From CAWDMC01 sp963803295 (GTDB lineage: Bacteria > Acidobacteriota > Terriglobia > UBA7540): a stretch of DNA of 64,000 bases. The stretch is taken from assembly GCA_963803295.1 (NCBI GenBank), contig CAWDMC010000023.1, positions 496,001 to 560,000 of the forward strand, in the 5' to 3' direction. The translations under genes were made by a program, and so were the position numbers. A model generated the notes under the pieces. That model made no database searches. It was not told the DNA's origin and saw nothing but the letters and a program-made list of their open reading frames with translations. Below, piece after piece: positions 15,618 to 23,706 of the stretch. Each line of letters begins with the position of its first letter. Position 1 is the first letter of the stretch.

Positions 15618-16997
15618 ATGGGTGCAACTTCGTTCGGCATCAATCTGAACACCACGGGCATGAATTTGGGCACCGGGATCAACGTGCAGAGTACGGTGGC
15701 TGCCATCATCCAGGCGGACAGTGCTCCGTTGACGGCAATGCAAAACCAGCAATCAACCTACACGGCCCAGACATCGGCACTCAACAACATCAACACTCTG
15801 CTCAATAATCTCCAGACTTCCGTCTGGGCCTTGCAAGATCCTCTCGGGCAATTCACGGCGCGGGCCGCCACGTCGTCCAACAGCAGCGTGCTTACTGCCA
15901 GCGCCGCCTCTGATGCCGCCCTTGCCAAGCACGTCATCACCGTCAGCACACTGGCCAACACGTCCTCCACCTACAGCACGACTGCCGGACTGACCGGCGA
16001 CTCGCAAATCGCCACCGGGGTGGGAAGCTTTACGATTCAGGTGGGCGGCGCCAGTGGCCCGGCAACGTCGGTGAACGTTGACGACACCACGACGTTAAGC
16101 GATCTCGCGGACGCGATCAATAACAGCGACAATCCGGTTGTAACCGCCACCGTGATTACCGACCTTAATGGCACGCGCCTGGCCCTGGTCAGCAATACCA
16201 GTGGCAGTCCGGGAGATATCGCCATCACGACAAACGGGACCAGCTTAACCTTTAACGCGCCCACGAAGGCTGATGACGCCGTCTTTAACGTGGATGGTAT
16301 ACCGGTGACAAGTTCGAGCAATACCGTGAGCGACGTTATTCCAGGAGTGGCGCTAACGCTGTCAGGCACTTCGGCCTCCCCAGTGAACCTGAGTGTGGCT
16401 CCCGATACGACCAAGGCCACGGACGCCTTGAATAGTTTCGTCTCGGCCTATAACGCCGTAGTGCAGGCCATCAACACGCAGTTCGCCTTCTCATCCGGAA
16501 GCTCCTCGCAGGCACCCCTCTTTGGAGACAGTAGCCTTGCCGACGTACAACAGAAACTCGCTGACGCCGTCAATTTCTCCGATCTGGGAAGCGGAATTAC
16601 CGGTCTTGCCTCGATTGGCGTTAACCTGCAAAAGGATGGAACCCTCTCGGTCGACAATAACGCCCTAAACTCGGCCCTCACGAACAACTTTTCAGGCGTG
16701 CAAGCCTTTCTTCAGAACGTGGGCGACAACGACAACGGCTTCACCGGCAACTTTGCCACAGGTCTCATAAGCCTGACGGATCCAACGCAAGGGCCGCTTT
16801 CCACGGATCTGAAGGGAATCAGCCAAAGCCAAACAGGGTTGGCGCAACAGATTGCTGACTTTCAGGACAGACTTAGCCAGGAGCAGGACCTACTCACCCA
16901 GCAGTTCAGCCAGGTGAACACCACATTGCAAATGCTGCCTTTGATGCTGTCTCAGATAACCGGCCAGCTCAAAGGACTCTCATCATCTTCTTCCTGA
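15618..16997 (+). CDS. fliD: Flagellar hook-associated protein 2 (filament cap) FliD
   Basis: 459 residues, a normal FliD length. N-terminal FliD_N region (GTGINVQSTVAAIIQADSAP, ALNNINTLLNNLQTSVWAL), Ser/Thr-rich central domains, FliD_C about 240-440 (ALNSFVSAYNAVVQAINTQF, ADAVNFSDLGSGITGLASIG) and a C-terminal coiled coil (QQIADFQDRLSQEQDLLTQQ). It caps the growing filament and promotes flagellin folding. AGGAG precedes the ATG. fliS follows 8 bp after the stop. Confidence 0.95.
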   Translation: MGATSFGINLNTTGMNLGTGINVQSTVAAIIQADSAPLTAMQNQQSTYTAQTSALNNINTLLNNLQTSVWALQDPLGQFTARAATSSNSSVLTASAASDAALAKHVITVSTLANTSSTYSTTAGLTGDSQIATGVGSFTIQVGGASGPATSVNVDDTTTLSDLADAINNSDNPVVTATVITDLNGTRLALVSNTSGSPGDIAITTNGTSLTFNAPTKADDAVFNVDGIPVTSSSNTVSDVIPGVALTLSGTSASPVNLSVAPDTTKATDALNSFVSAYNAVVQAINTQFAFSSGSSSQAPLFGDSSLADVQQKLADAVNFSDLGSGITGLASIGVNLQKDGTLSVDNNALNSALTNNFSGVQAFLQNVGDNDNGFTGNFATGLISLTDPTQGPLSTDLKGISQSQTGLAQQIADFQDRLSQEQDLLTQQFSQVNTTLQMLPLMLSQITGQLKGLSSSSS

Positions 16998-17005
16998 GGA
17001 CAGCC

Positions 17006-17485
17006 ATGCCATTCGATGCCGCTAGTGCCTATCGCAAGAACTCTGCCCGCGGACTCACGCTTACGGGTGTCGTCGTTCAGGCCTACGACCAGATCATCAA
17101 CTCCCTGAACCACGGTATCCGCGCCATCGAAGTCCGGAACATTGAGCAGAAGACCGACCATCTGAACCACGCCTTGACCCTCATCACTTACCTGCAAGCG
17201 GGGCTTAATTTCGAGGCAGGAGGCGAGGTCGCGAAATCGCTTGAGCGCTTTTATAGTGTGGAACGCGCTGAGATCCTCAAGGCGAGCCTCGAGCTCTCGA
17301 GCGAGATCCTGCGAGGCGTGGTTGACCGATTTATCTCCATGCGCGAAGCCTGGCAAAAGGTTGACCAGGATACTCGCACTCCTGAAGTTCGCTCCGTCGC
17401 CGAGCCTCCCGCACGTCCCAGCGGCAGATACGCACCCGTGCCGGAATGGGAAAGCGAACAGTGTGGCGCAGGGTGGAGCGCCTGA
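17006..17485 (+). CDS. fliS: Flagellin export chaperone FliS
   Basis: 159 residues, helical, with the FliS pattern GVVVQAYDQIINSLNHGIRAI, KTDHLNHALTLITYLQAGLNF and a tail of about 35 residues that is not family-typical. FliS binds the flagellin C-terminus and prevents premature polymerisation; all six flagellins share the same C-terminus. Operon with fliD. Confidence 0.9.
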   Translation: MPFDAASAYRKNSARGLTLTGVVVQAYDQIINSLNHGIRAIEVRNIEQKTDHLNHALTLITYLQAGLNFEAGGEVAKSLERFYSVERAEILKASLELSSEILRGVVDRFISMREAWQKVDQDTRTPEVRSVAEPPARPSGRYAPVPEWESEQCGAGWSA

Positions 17486-17497
17486 CGAACCAGGCGC
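17478..17497 (+). terminator. Terminator hairpin at the fliS stop
   Basis: GCGCCTG-ACGAAC-CAGGCGC followed by CTCTTCGTCTT. It overlaps the fliS stop and would end the flaG-fliD-fliS unit. Confidence 0.6.
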
Positions 17498-17689
17498 CTC
17501 TCTTCGTCTTCACTGGGGCGATCAGATCCTGAAGCCTTCTCCGTCATAAGTGAGGGGGCCATCGCCGGCGACGGAACGCGCTAACCGCAACTGCGAGAAT
17601 CAGTCCTCACCGGACCCTTCAGGCGGCCTCCTGCCCAAAGAAACCTGCAGGCCCAGTCCCGGTGCTACCAGTCCCCTACAGCTTCTTAA

Positions 17690-17983
17690 ACTGAGAGATA
17701 CAGGGAATACGGTATTAACTCCCAGTTCGTCTCGCCGATAGACACATTGATGGGCGAGGACGGCCACAATGTGGGATCAGTGGTTGATCGGATCATCGAC
17801 ATCGTCGAGGACAGCCTGACGGCGCTGCGGCCCGCAACTCGCAAAGGCGTTCTGGGCTCGCTGGTAATCCAGTCTCGGGTCACCAAAGCTCTCGATCTTG
17901 AAGGTCCAATCCGGTCTCAGGAAGCCGTTTTGTTCGGCCAAACACAAGATTTAGGAACCGGAAAAGTGGAGGTCACCGCATGA
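17690..17983 (+). pseudogene. cheA 3' remnant (CheW-like regulatory domain)
   Basis: The readable part GHNVGSVVDRIIDIVEDSL, ATRKGVLGSLVIQSRV and TKALDLEGPIRSQ is the end of the CheA P5 domain that binds CheW and receptors. A stop lies at 17,687, and LLKLRD in another frame upstream looks like the preceding P5 strand, so there is also a frameshift. The dimerisation, kinase and Hpt domains are absent. The 3' end overlaps cheW by 4 bp (ATGA), as in an intact cheA-cheW operon. Confidence 0.75.
17715..17741 (+). promoter_or_regulatory. Weak sigma-28-like promoter before cheW
   Basis: TTAA, 15-bp spacer, GCCGATAG at 17,734-17,741. The -10 matches the flagellin promoters; the -35 has one mismatch. 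Lying inside the cheA remnant, it could now drive cheW. Confidence 0.4.
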
Positions 17984-18423
17984 GTGCAAGGCAACAGTTT
18001 TCAACGTTCTTCCTGGATGGGCTTTTCTTCGGCATCCCTGTTGAACGAGTTCAGGAAGTCCTTCGATATCACGAAATGACACGCGTACCTTTGGCCCCGC
18101 CGGTGGTAAAGGGGTTGATCAACCTGCGCGGCCAAATCGTCACGGCCCTCGATCTACGCCGCAAGCTCGACCTGCGCGAGCGCGCCTCGGGCGAGCTTCC
18201 TATGAACATCGTCATCCGCACCGCCGATGGCGCGGTGAGCCTTCTGGTGGATGAAATCGGCGACGTCGTGGAAACCGATGCGGATAGCTTCGAGCCGCCG
18301 CCTGACACCCTGACCTCAAGCACGCGTGACTTGATTGAGGGAGTCTACAAGCTTAACGAACGCCTGATGCACGTTCTCGACACTGACAAGATCATCGGCG
18401 ACGCCAGCAGCGCGCGCGTCTGA
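17980..18423 (+). CDS. cheW: Chemotaxis coupling protein CheW
   Basis: 147 residues, full length. FFLDGLFFGIPVERVQEVLR, APPVVKGLINLRGQIVTALD and VSLLVDEIGDVVETDADSFE are the expected CheW SH3-like strands. It links chemoreceptors to CheA. No complete cheA is in the window; the overlapping remnant just upstream suggests the original operon partner was lost here. Confidence 0.93.
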   Translation: MSARQQFSTFFLDGLFFGIPVERVQEVLRYHEMTRVPLAPPVVKGLINLRGQIVTALDLRRKLDLRERASGELPMNIVIRTADGAVSLLVDEIGDVVETDADSFEPPPDTLTSSTRDLIEGVYKLNERLMHVLDTDKIIGDASSARV

Positions 18424-18642
18424 ACTTGATAAACAAGCGATGGGGAGCCTGGGATTATCGGCGTCGGTGCCTAGTTCAGGCGCTGACCGTACGAAACTCC
18501 CGGTCGCACGTCGTCGTGTAACTCGCACTTGAGAAGCGGAACATCCCGCCCGCTTCCCGGCTCTGACGAAAGTACTTGTCAAGTGGCCTTTTCCCGCGGT
18601 CGATAGACCGGCGTAGGGGTAACGACCCCGGGAGAAGGATCA

Positions 18643-19944
18643 GTGGGCCAGAGCAAGCCAGCACTCAGAATAGTAGTTGCGTCCATGGGTATCGTGTTTT
18701 TCATTCAGGGATTGAAAGGGCAGGAATGCGGGTCCAATTCCGCATGCCTCTCCGGTGTTGGCCTTTCAGCGCCTTCCAGGCGGCAGGATGAAAGTCAGCC
18801 TCTCATAGGCGAAACCGATCAGCAGCCCGCAACCGATTCCGCAGGTTCGAATGATGCAGGCGGCCTCGAGATCCTGATCTCCAAAGTCCGGGCTGTGAAT
18901 ACGACGAAGAATGTCCTGGGCGACCACGGCATTAGCTTTGGATGGTGGATGAAGGCCGCTGCGACAAAGGGCTTACGAGGAGGGATCTCGACTGCCGGAG
19001 CAGCAACACGAGAGCTTCTCGAAGTGAACGCCACCATAAATAGCGATCAACTGCTCGGCTGGCATGGAGGCAAGATCTTTGCGAGCTACCATGACTTCCG
19101 GGGCACGAACGCCTCGCAGGTCCTCGCCGGCGACGCTCAGGTATTCTCCAATATCGATGCTATCCCCGGAGGCCTGCTTTATGAGTTTTGGTATGAGCAG
19201 ACGTGGCTCGAGGGCAAACTGCGCCTGAAGGCAGGCAGAGTGGACGCCAACACGGAGTTCGACATTACTCAAAACGGCTCCGAGTTTCTGAACTCTTCCA
19301 TGGGCTACAGCCCCACGATTATGTCTTTCCCGAGTTATCCACACCCGAGGTCGAGCGTCAACTTCTTTGTCTCACCGCATGCAAACCTCGACACGAGCTT
19401 CGGCCTTTACCACCTTCCCGGCGGCAGTATGGCGATTGCCGAGCTAGGAATAAAGTGGGCCAGCTCTACCGCGCCTGGACGCCTCGCGCTGGGTACTTGG
19501 CACATCTTCGCGCCCATGGATTCGTTCGAGGGCGGCACGAGGGATAGATCGTCCGGTATGTACCTTGCCTTGGACCAGACGCTCTGGACGAGGAGCCGCC
19601 ACGCCGGCAATTCGCAGGGACTTGGCGCTTTCTTTCAATATGGCCAGGCGGACCCCGTCTTAAGCTGTTTCCAGCAGCATCTGGCAGGCGGGATGCAATG
19701 GACCGGCATGGTGCCGGGCCGCGCCAAGGATGCGTTCGGAGTGGGCGCAACCCGCGTGCGGTTCAGCGACTGGGATCATGACTTCGACGAACACTCCGAG
19801 ATTGCCTGGGAAATGTTTTACAAACTTCAGGTGAACCGCTGGCTTAGCGTAAAACCAGATTTTCAATACATTCACAATCCCGGCGGTGCCGCCCCCCGGC
19901 GCCATCCGGTATTGGCAACGTTATATCTGATGATTGCTCCCTAG
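18643..19944 (+). CDS. OprB-family carbohydrate-selective porin
   Basis: 433 residues. The GTG start follows GGGAGAAGG. Signal peptide about 1-27 (LRIVVASMGIVFFIQGLKG). The rest alternates like a beta-barrel and shows OprB features: GGLLYEFWYEQTWLEGKLRLKAGRVDANTEF, LGTWHIFAP, AFFQYGQADP and the closing strand VLATLYLMIAP. It would form an outer-membrane channel for sugars. It lies between cheW and the receptors without obvious functional link, although it may share nutrient sensing. Confidence 0.82.
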   Translation: MGQSKPALRIVVASMGIVFFIQGLKGQECGSNSACLSGVGLSAPSRRQDESQPLIGETDQQPATDSAGSNDAGGLEILISKVRAVNTTKNVLGDHGISFGWWMKAAATKGLRGGISTAGAATRELLEVNATINSDQLLGWHGGKIFASYHDFRGTNASQVLAGDAQVFSNIDAIPGGLLYEFWYEQTWLEGKLRLKAGRVDANTEFDITQNGSEFLNSSMGYSPTIMSFPSYPHPRSSVNFFVSPHANLDTSFGLYHLPGGSMAIAELGIKWASSTAPGRLALGTWHIFAPMDSFEGGTRDRSSGMYLALDQTLWTRSRHAGNSQGLGAFFQYGQADPVLSCFQQHLAGGMQWTGMVPGRAKDAFGVGATRVRFSDWDHDFDEHSEIAWEMFYKLQVNRWLSVKPDFQYIHNPGGAAPRRHPVLATLYLMIAP

Positions 19945-20011
19945 CACAGGTCACACGCGGAACGGAGCTGCAAAATCAGGCCTGGAATGAGGCCGACAAA
20001 AGAGGTGGATC

Positions 20012-21619
20012 ATGATTAGTCTGAAAAATGCGACTGTGAAATCGAAGTTGATGCTGCTGGCCGGCACCTTCTTTGTGGGCTTGGCAATCTTTGGCGCTAT
20101 TGCCTACGCCACGCTGGACGCCGTCAAGATCAATGGTGATCTCTATAAGAAGATTGCTCTCGGCACAAAGATTGAGACTGATCTGGAGCCGCCCTCGATG
20201 TCCCTTCTCGCGATTCGATATTTCGTTCTCGATATGGCGACCTCAACCAGCAATGAACATCTGCAGGCCTCGATTGACAAGCTCAGAGCCGCGGAGAAGG
20301 ATCTTGAGAATTCCCAACAATACTATCTCCAAACTATGCCCGAAGGTGAGATGAAGAATCTCATCACCGTCAAGTGCTATGAGACTGCGAAGCAATACAT
20401 CGATGTCACGGAACACGAGTTCATTCCCCTCGTTTTGGCCGGAAAGAGCACGAGTAAACAGGCGGACGAACTCCGAGTCACCAAAATGATACCGCTTTTC
20501 AAAGTCCAGCAGGCCGCTGTGGCTGAGGCAGACAGGCTGGCAACGGCTGAAAACGAACAACTGGAGCACACCGCCACAAGCACGGTGAGTGCAAGAACGG
20601 CGGTACTCTTCGGCGTCGGTCTGTTGGTCCTGGTAGCAGTCCTGGTGCTGTGCACCATCATCGCTAAGGGAATCCTGCATCCGCTTACACGGACTATGGC
20701 GGTGCTGGCGGACGTGGCAAAGGGCGATCTGACCCGCCGTCTCGACGTCGATACCAAAGACGAGATCGGCCAGATGGGGACTGCCCTCAACCAGGCCCTG
20801 GAGAAACTTAGTGTCGCAATGCAAAGTATCGGCCGGGACAGCCAGAGCCTTTCGAGATCTTCGCAGGAGTTAAGCGCCTCCAGTCAAGAGGTCAAGGCGG
20901 ATGCCGAGGGAGCCTCTGCCCAATTGGGCGTGGTCTCTGCCGCGGCGGAGCAAGTTACCAGCAATCTGAACACGGTTGCCACGGCCACCGAAGAAATGAC
21001 TTCCTCAATCAAGGAGATCGCTAAGAACGCCAGCGATGCCGCCTCCGTGTCGAGCGCCGCGGTGAAGGCCGTCGACTCCGCCAATGCCACGGTTTCAAGC
21101 CTCGGTCATTCTTCGGCAGAAATAGGGCAGGTGATCAAAGTGATTACCTCGATCGCCCAGCAGACTAACCTTCTCGCCTTGAATGCAACCATTGAAGCGG
21201 CCCGGGCGGGAGAAGCGGGCAAGGGTTTTGCTGTGGTGGCCAACGAAGTGCGAGAACTGGCCCAGGAAACCGCCAAGGCGACAGAGGACATTAGCCGTCA
21301 GATTGCCGCCATCCAAAGCGATTCGAAAGGTGCAGTGGAAGCCATCGGCCAGATCGGGGGCGTGATCGCCCGGATCAACGACATCTCGAATACGATAGCC
21401 AGCGCTGTGGAAGAGCAAACGGCGACGACCAATGAGATCGCGCGCAATGTCTCGGAAGCGGCGAAGGGAGGACAGCAGGTGGCCGAGAGTCTAACCGCAG
21501 TGGCGCAAGCCGCCCGAAACAGCACCGGCGTGGCCGAGAGCAGCAACAAAGCCGCGGGTGAGTTGTCGAGCATGGCTCAGGATCTTGACCGGCTGGTCGG
21601 CGAGTTTAAGTACGACTGA
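20012..21619 (+). CDS. Methyl-accepting chemotaxis protein 1
   Basis: 535 residues. Membrane helix about 12-34, periplasmic four-helix-bundle-type domain about 35-190, second helix about 196-217 (AVLFGVGLLVLVAVLVLCTII), HAMP about 218-270, then the signalling domain with the hairpin tip ITSIAQQTNLLALNATIEAARAGE. No NWETF-type CheR tether at the C-terminus (ends VGEFKYD). The ligand is unknown. GAGGTGG precedes the ATG. Confidence 0.93.
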   Translation: MISLKNATVKSKLMLLAGTFFVGLAIFGAIAYATLDAVKINGDLYKKIALGTKIETDLEPPSMSLLAIRYFVLDMATSTSNEHLQASIDKLRAAEKDLENSQQYYLQTMPEGEMKNLITVKCYETAKQYIDVTEHEFIPLVLAGKSTSKQADELRVTKMIPLFKVQQAAVAEADRLATAENEQLEHTATSTVSARTAVLFGVGLLVLVAVLVLCTIIAKGILHPLTRTMAVLADVAKGDLTRRLDVDTKDEIGQMGTALNQALEKLSVAMQSIGRDSQSLSRSSQELSASSQEVKADAEGASAQLGVVSAAAEQVTSNLNTVATATEEMTSSIKEIAKNASDAASVSSAAVKAVDSANATVSSLGHSSAEIGQVIKVITSIAQQTNLLALNATIEAARAGEAGKGFAVVANEVRELAQETAKATEDISRQIAAIQSDSKGAVEAIGQIGGVIARINDISNTIASAVEEQTATTNEIARNVSEAAKGGQQVAESLTAVAQAARNSTGVAESSNKAAGELSSMAQDLDRLVGEFKYD

Positions 21620-21674
21620 GGCCGGCCGGTACTTTCGAGGGCAGCTAACTTCAAGCCTCCCGCCAGTGCGGTTG

Positions 21675-21899
21675 GAAGGGCAGACGGCCACCACCAATGA
21701 GATCGCGCGCAGCGTGGCGGAAGCAGCGAGAGGCGGGCAGCAAGTAGCCGCGAAAATCACGTCGGTCCCGACCGCGGCAAAGGGCACAACCGAGGGCGCA
21801 GCGAATACGCGGGCCGCCGCCAACGACCTGTCCAAAATGGTCCAGGAACTCCAGCGGCTGGTTGGACAGTTCAAGTGCGACCGCGCCGCGACGCATTAA
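21675..21899 (+). pseudogene. Chemoreceptor 3' remnant
   Basis: About 74 residues (QTATTNEIARSVAEAARGGQ ... LQRLVGQFKCD) repeat the last 75 residues of the three receptors. There is no start, membrane helix or signalling tip. It directly follows receptor 1, so it is either the end of a fourth receptor lost by recombination or a partial duplication. Confidence 0.75.
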
Positions 21900-21998
21900 A
21901 TAGGCTCGGGCACAGGAAAGCCGGGGCCGCGCGTTGAGGTCCCGTAAGCGGAGAGCCTCAGAAAATCAAGTTCATATAGCGGAAAGGGGCTTTTGGCC

Positions 21999-23630
21999 AT
22001 GAATCTCACTATCCGAAAGAAAGTTTACCTGCTTTGCGGGCTGTGCGCCCTGGTGGGTGTCGGCTTCACTTTGGGTCTGCTGCATCGCAGCTCATCCACG
22101 AATGACATCTATGCCGCAGCCTTGCACGCTCAAATGAACTGCGTCGGCGAGGCGCGGTTGATCCAGTTGACTTTCAAGAAACAGGTGCAGGCCTGGAAGG
22201 ATATCCTGCTACGTGGCTCGAACCCGCAGAACCTGGAAAAGTGCCGGAAAGAGTTCTTTGACCAGGAAGCGGCGGTCCACCAAGAGGCCGGCGACCTCCT
22301 TAAGACAATCACCGATCCAGCCGCCCAATCGGCCCTTCAGGATTTTATTCGCGCCCACGACCAACTCGGAGCGGAGTATCGGACAGCCCTCAGCCTATTC
22401 GAAAAATCAAAAAGGCAGGACTTCAAAGCGGCTGACACCCTCGTGAAAGGCAAGGACCGTCCACCCACTGACCTCATCGACAAATTGGTGGGCAGCATCG
22501 ACCAGGGTGGGCAGCGCTTTCTGGCCGCGCAAAGTGCTTCTCTGGGCCGGGAACGTGTCCTGGTGGCTGTCGTCTCGACCGCCATCTGGGTGGTCATCTT
22601 CATCTTTAGCGTTCTTCTCGGCCGTAGTTTTACGCAGTCACTGGGCCGGGCAAGCACTGCCTTGAGGGATATCGCCGAGGGGGAGGGAGACCTGACGCGC
22701 CGCCTGGTAGCGACGCAAAAGGATGAGGTAGGAGAAGTTGCGAAATGGTTCAACGCGTTCGCCGAACGGCAGCGCGCCCTGGTGGCCCAGGTAGCCGCTT
22801 GCACCCACAGCCTCGCGAACTCGTCTGAGGAACTCTCGGCCGTCAGCAGGCAGATGCGCTCCAATGCCGATGAAACTTCAACCGGAACGAGCTTTCTGCT
22901 CCAGGTCGGGGAAGGACGGACCAAGACCTTTCAAGCTATCGCTGCTGCAACCGAAGAGATGACCGCCTCCATCAAGGAGATCGCCAAAAACGCAACGGAG
23001 GCTGCCAAGGTCACGAGCGAGGCGGCCAGAGCCGCCGAGTCCACCAACGCTACGGTTGGAAAGCTCGGCCAATCTTCAGCCGAGATCAGCCAGGTTACCA
23101 AGGTGATCACTTCGATCGCTCAGCAGACCAATCTTCTGGCTTTGAACGCGACCATTGAAGCAGCACGGGCGGGAGAAGCCGGTAAGGGTTTTGCGGTGGT
23201 GGCCAATGAGGTAAGAGAGCTGGCGCAGGAGACCGCCAAGGCCACGGAAGATATCAGCGCCAAGATCGCGGCCATCCAAACCGACACAAAGGGTGCGGTG
23301 GAAGCGATCGGGCAGATTACAGGTGTGATCGCCCGGATCAACGACATCTCCAACACCATCGCCAGCGCAGTGGAAGAGCAGACGGCAACCATCAACGAGA
23401 TCGCGCGCAACTTGGCGGAAGCGGCGCAAGGCGGCAAGCAAGTGGCGGAGAGCATCACCTCCGTGGCCACGGCCGCCAGGGACACCAGCAGCGGCGCCAC
23501 CCAGACAGAGACGGCTTCGGGCGAACTGTCCAGGATGGCTCAGGAGCTTCAAAGTCTGGTCTCGCAGTACAAATACGACGGCGCAAGTACGGACGCCGGA
23601 ACTTGCGACAGGCGGCAGCGAACGGCTTGA
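21999..23630 (+). CDS. Methyl-accepting chemotaxis protein 2
   Basis: 543 residues. Membrane helix about 10-28, periplasmic helical sensor about 30-185, second helix about 187-208 (VLVAVVSTAIWVVIFIFSVLL), HAMP with EGEGDLTRRLVATQKDE, signalling domain with AQQTNLLALNATIEAARAGE. ATG 21999 has AAAGGGG upstream. The stretch NADETSTGTSFLLQVGEGRTKTFQ differs from receptors 1 and 3 and may reflect a local frameshift pair. The C-terminus is longer by about 15 residues and has no CheR tether. Confidence 0.93.
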   Translation: MNLTIRKKVYLLCGLCALVGVGFTLGLLHRSSSTNDIYAAALHAQMNCVGEARLIQLTFKKQVQAWKDILLRGSNPQNLEKCRKEFFDQEAAVHQEAGDLLKTITDPAAQSALQDFIRAHDQLGAEYRTALSLFEKSKRQDFKAADTLVKGKDRPPTDLIDKLVGSIDQGGQRFLAAQSASLGRERVLVAVVSTAIWVVIFIFSVLLGRSFTQSLGRASTALRDIAEGEGDLTRRLVATQKDEVGEVAKWFNAFAERQRALVAQVAACTHSLANSSEELSAVSRQMRSNADETSTGTSFLLQVGEGRTKTFQAIAAATEEMTASIKEIAKNATEAAKVTSEAARAAESTNATVGKLGQSSAEISQVTKVITSIAQQTNLLALNATIEAARAGEAGKGFAVVANEVRELAQETAKATEDISAKIAAIQTDTKGAVEAIGQITGVIARINDISNTIASAVEEQTATINEIARNLAEAAQGGKQVAESITSVATAARDTSSGATQTETASGELSRMAQELQSLVSQYKYDGASTDAGTCDRRQRTA

Positions 23631-23706
23631 CGCTGCAACTCTCGCGACAGGGAATGCCCGGTATGGCCCTATGTTTTGAAGATCAGAGGTCACGAAAGGA
23701 CTCTCG

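Noticed and set aside
18424..18642. Riboswitch or sigma-28 promoter before the porin gene
   Set aside because: TCGATAG occurs but the spacing and -35 are poor, and no riboswitch core motif is found.
22870..22930. Receptor 2 as a pseudogene
   Set aside because: A short stretch differs from its paralogues, perhaps from compensating shifts, but the frame is open throughout and both flanking domains are intact.
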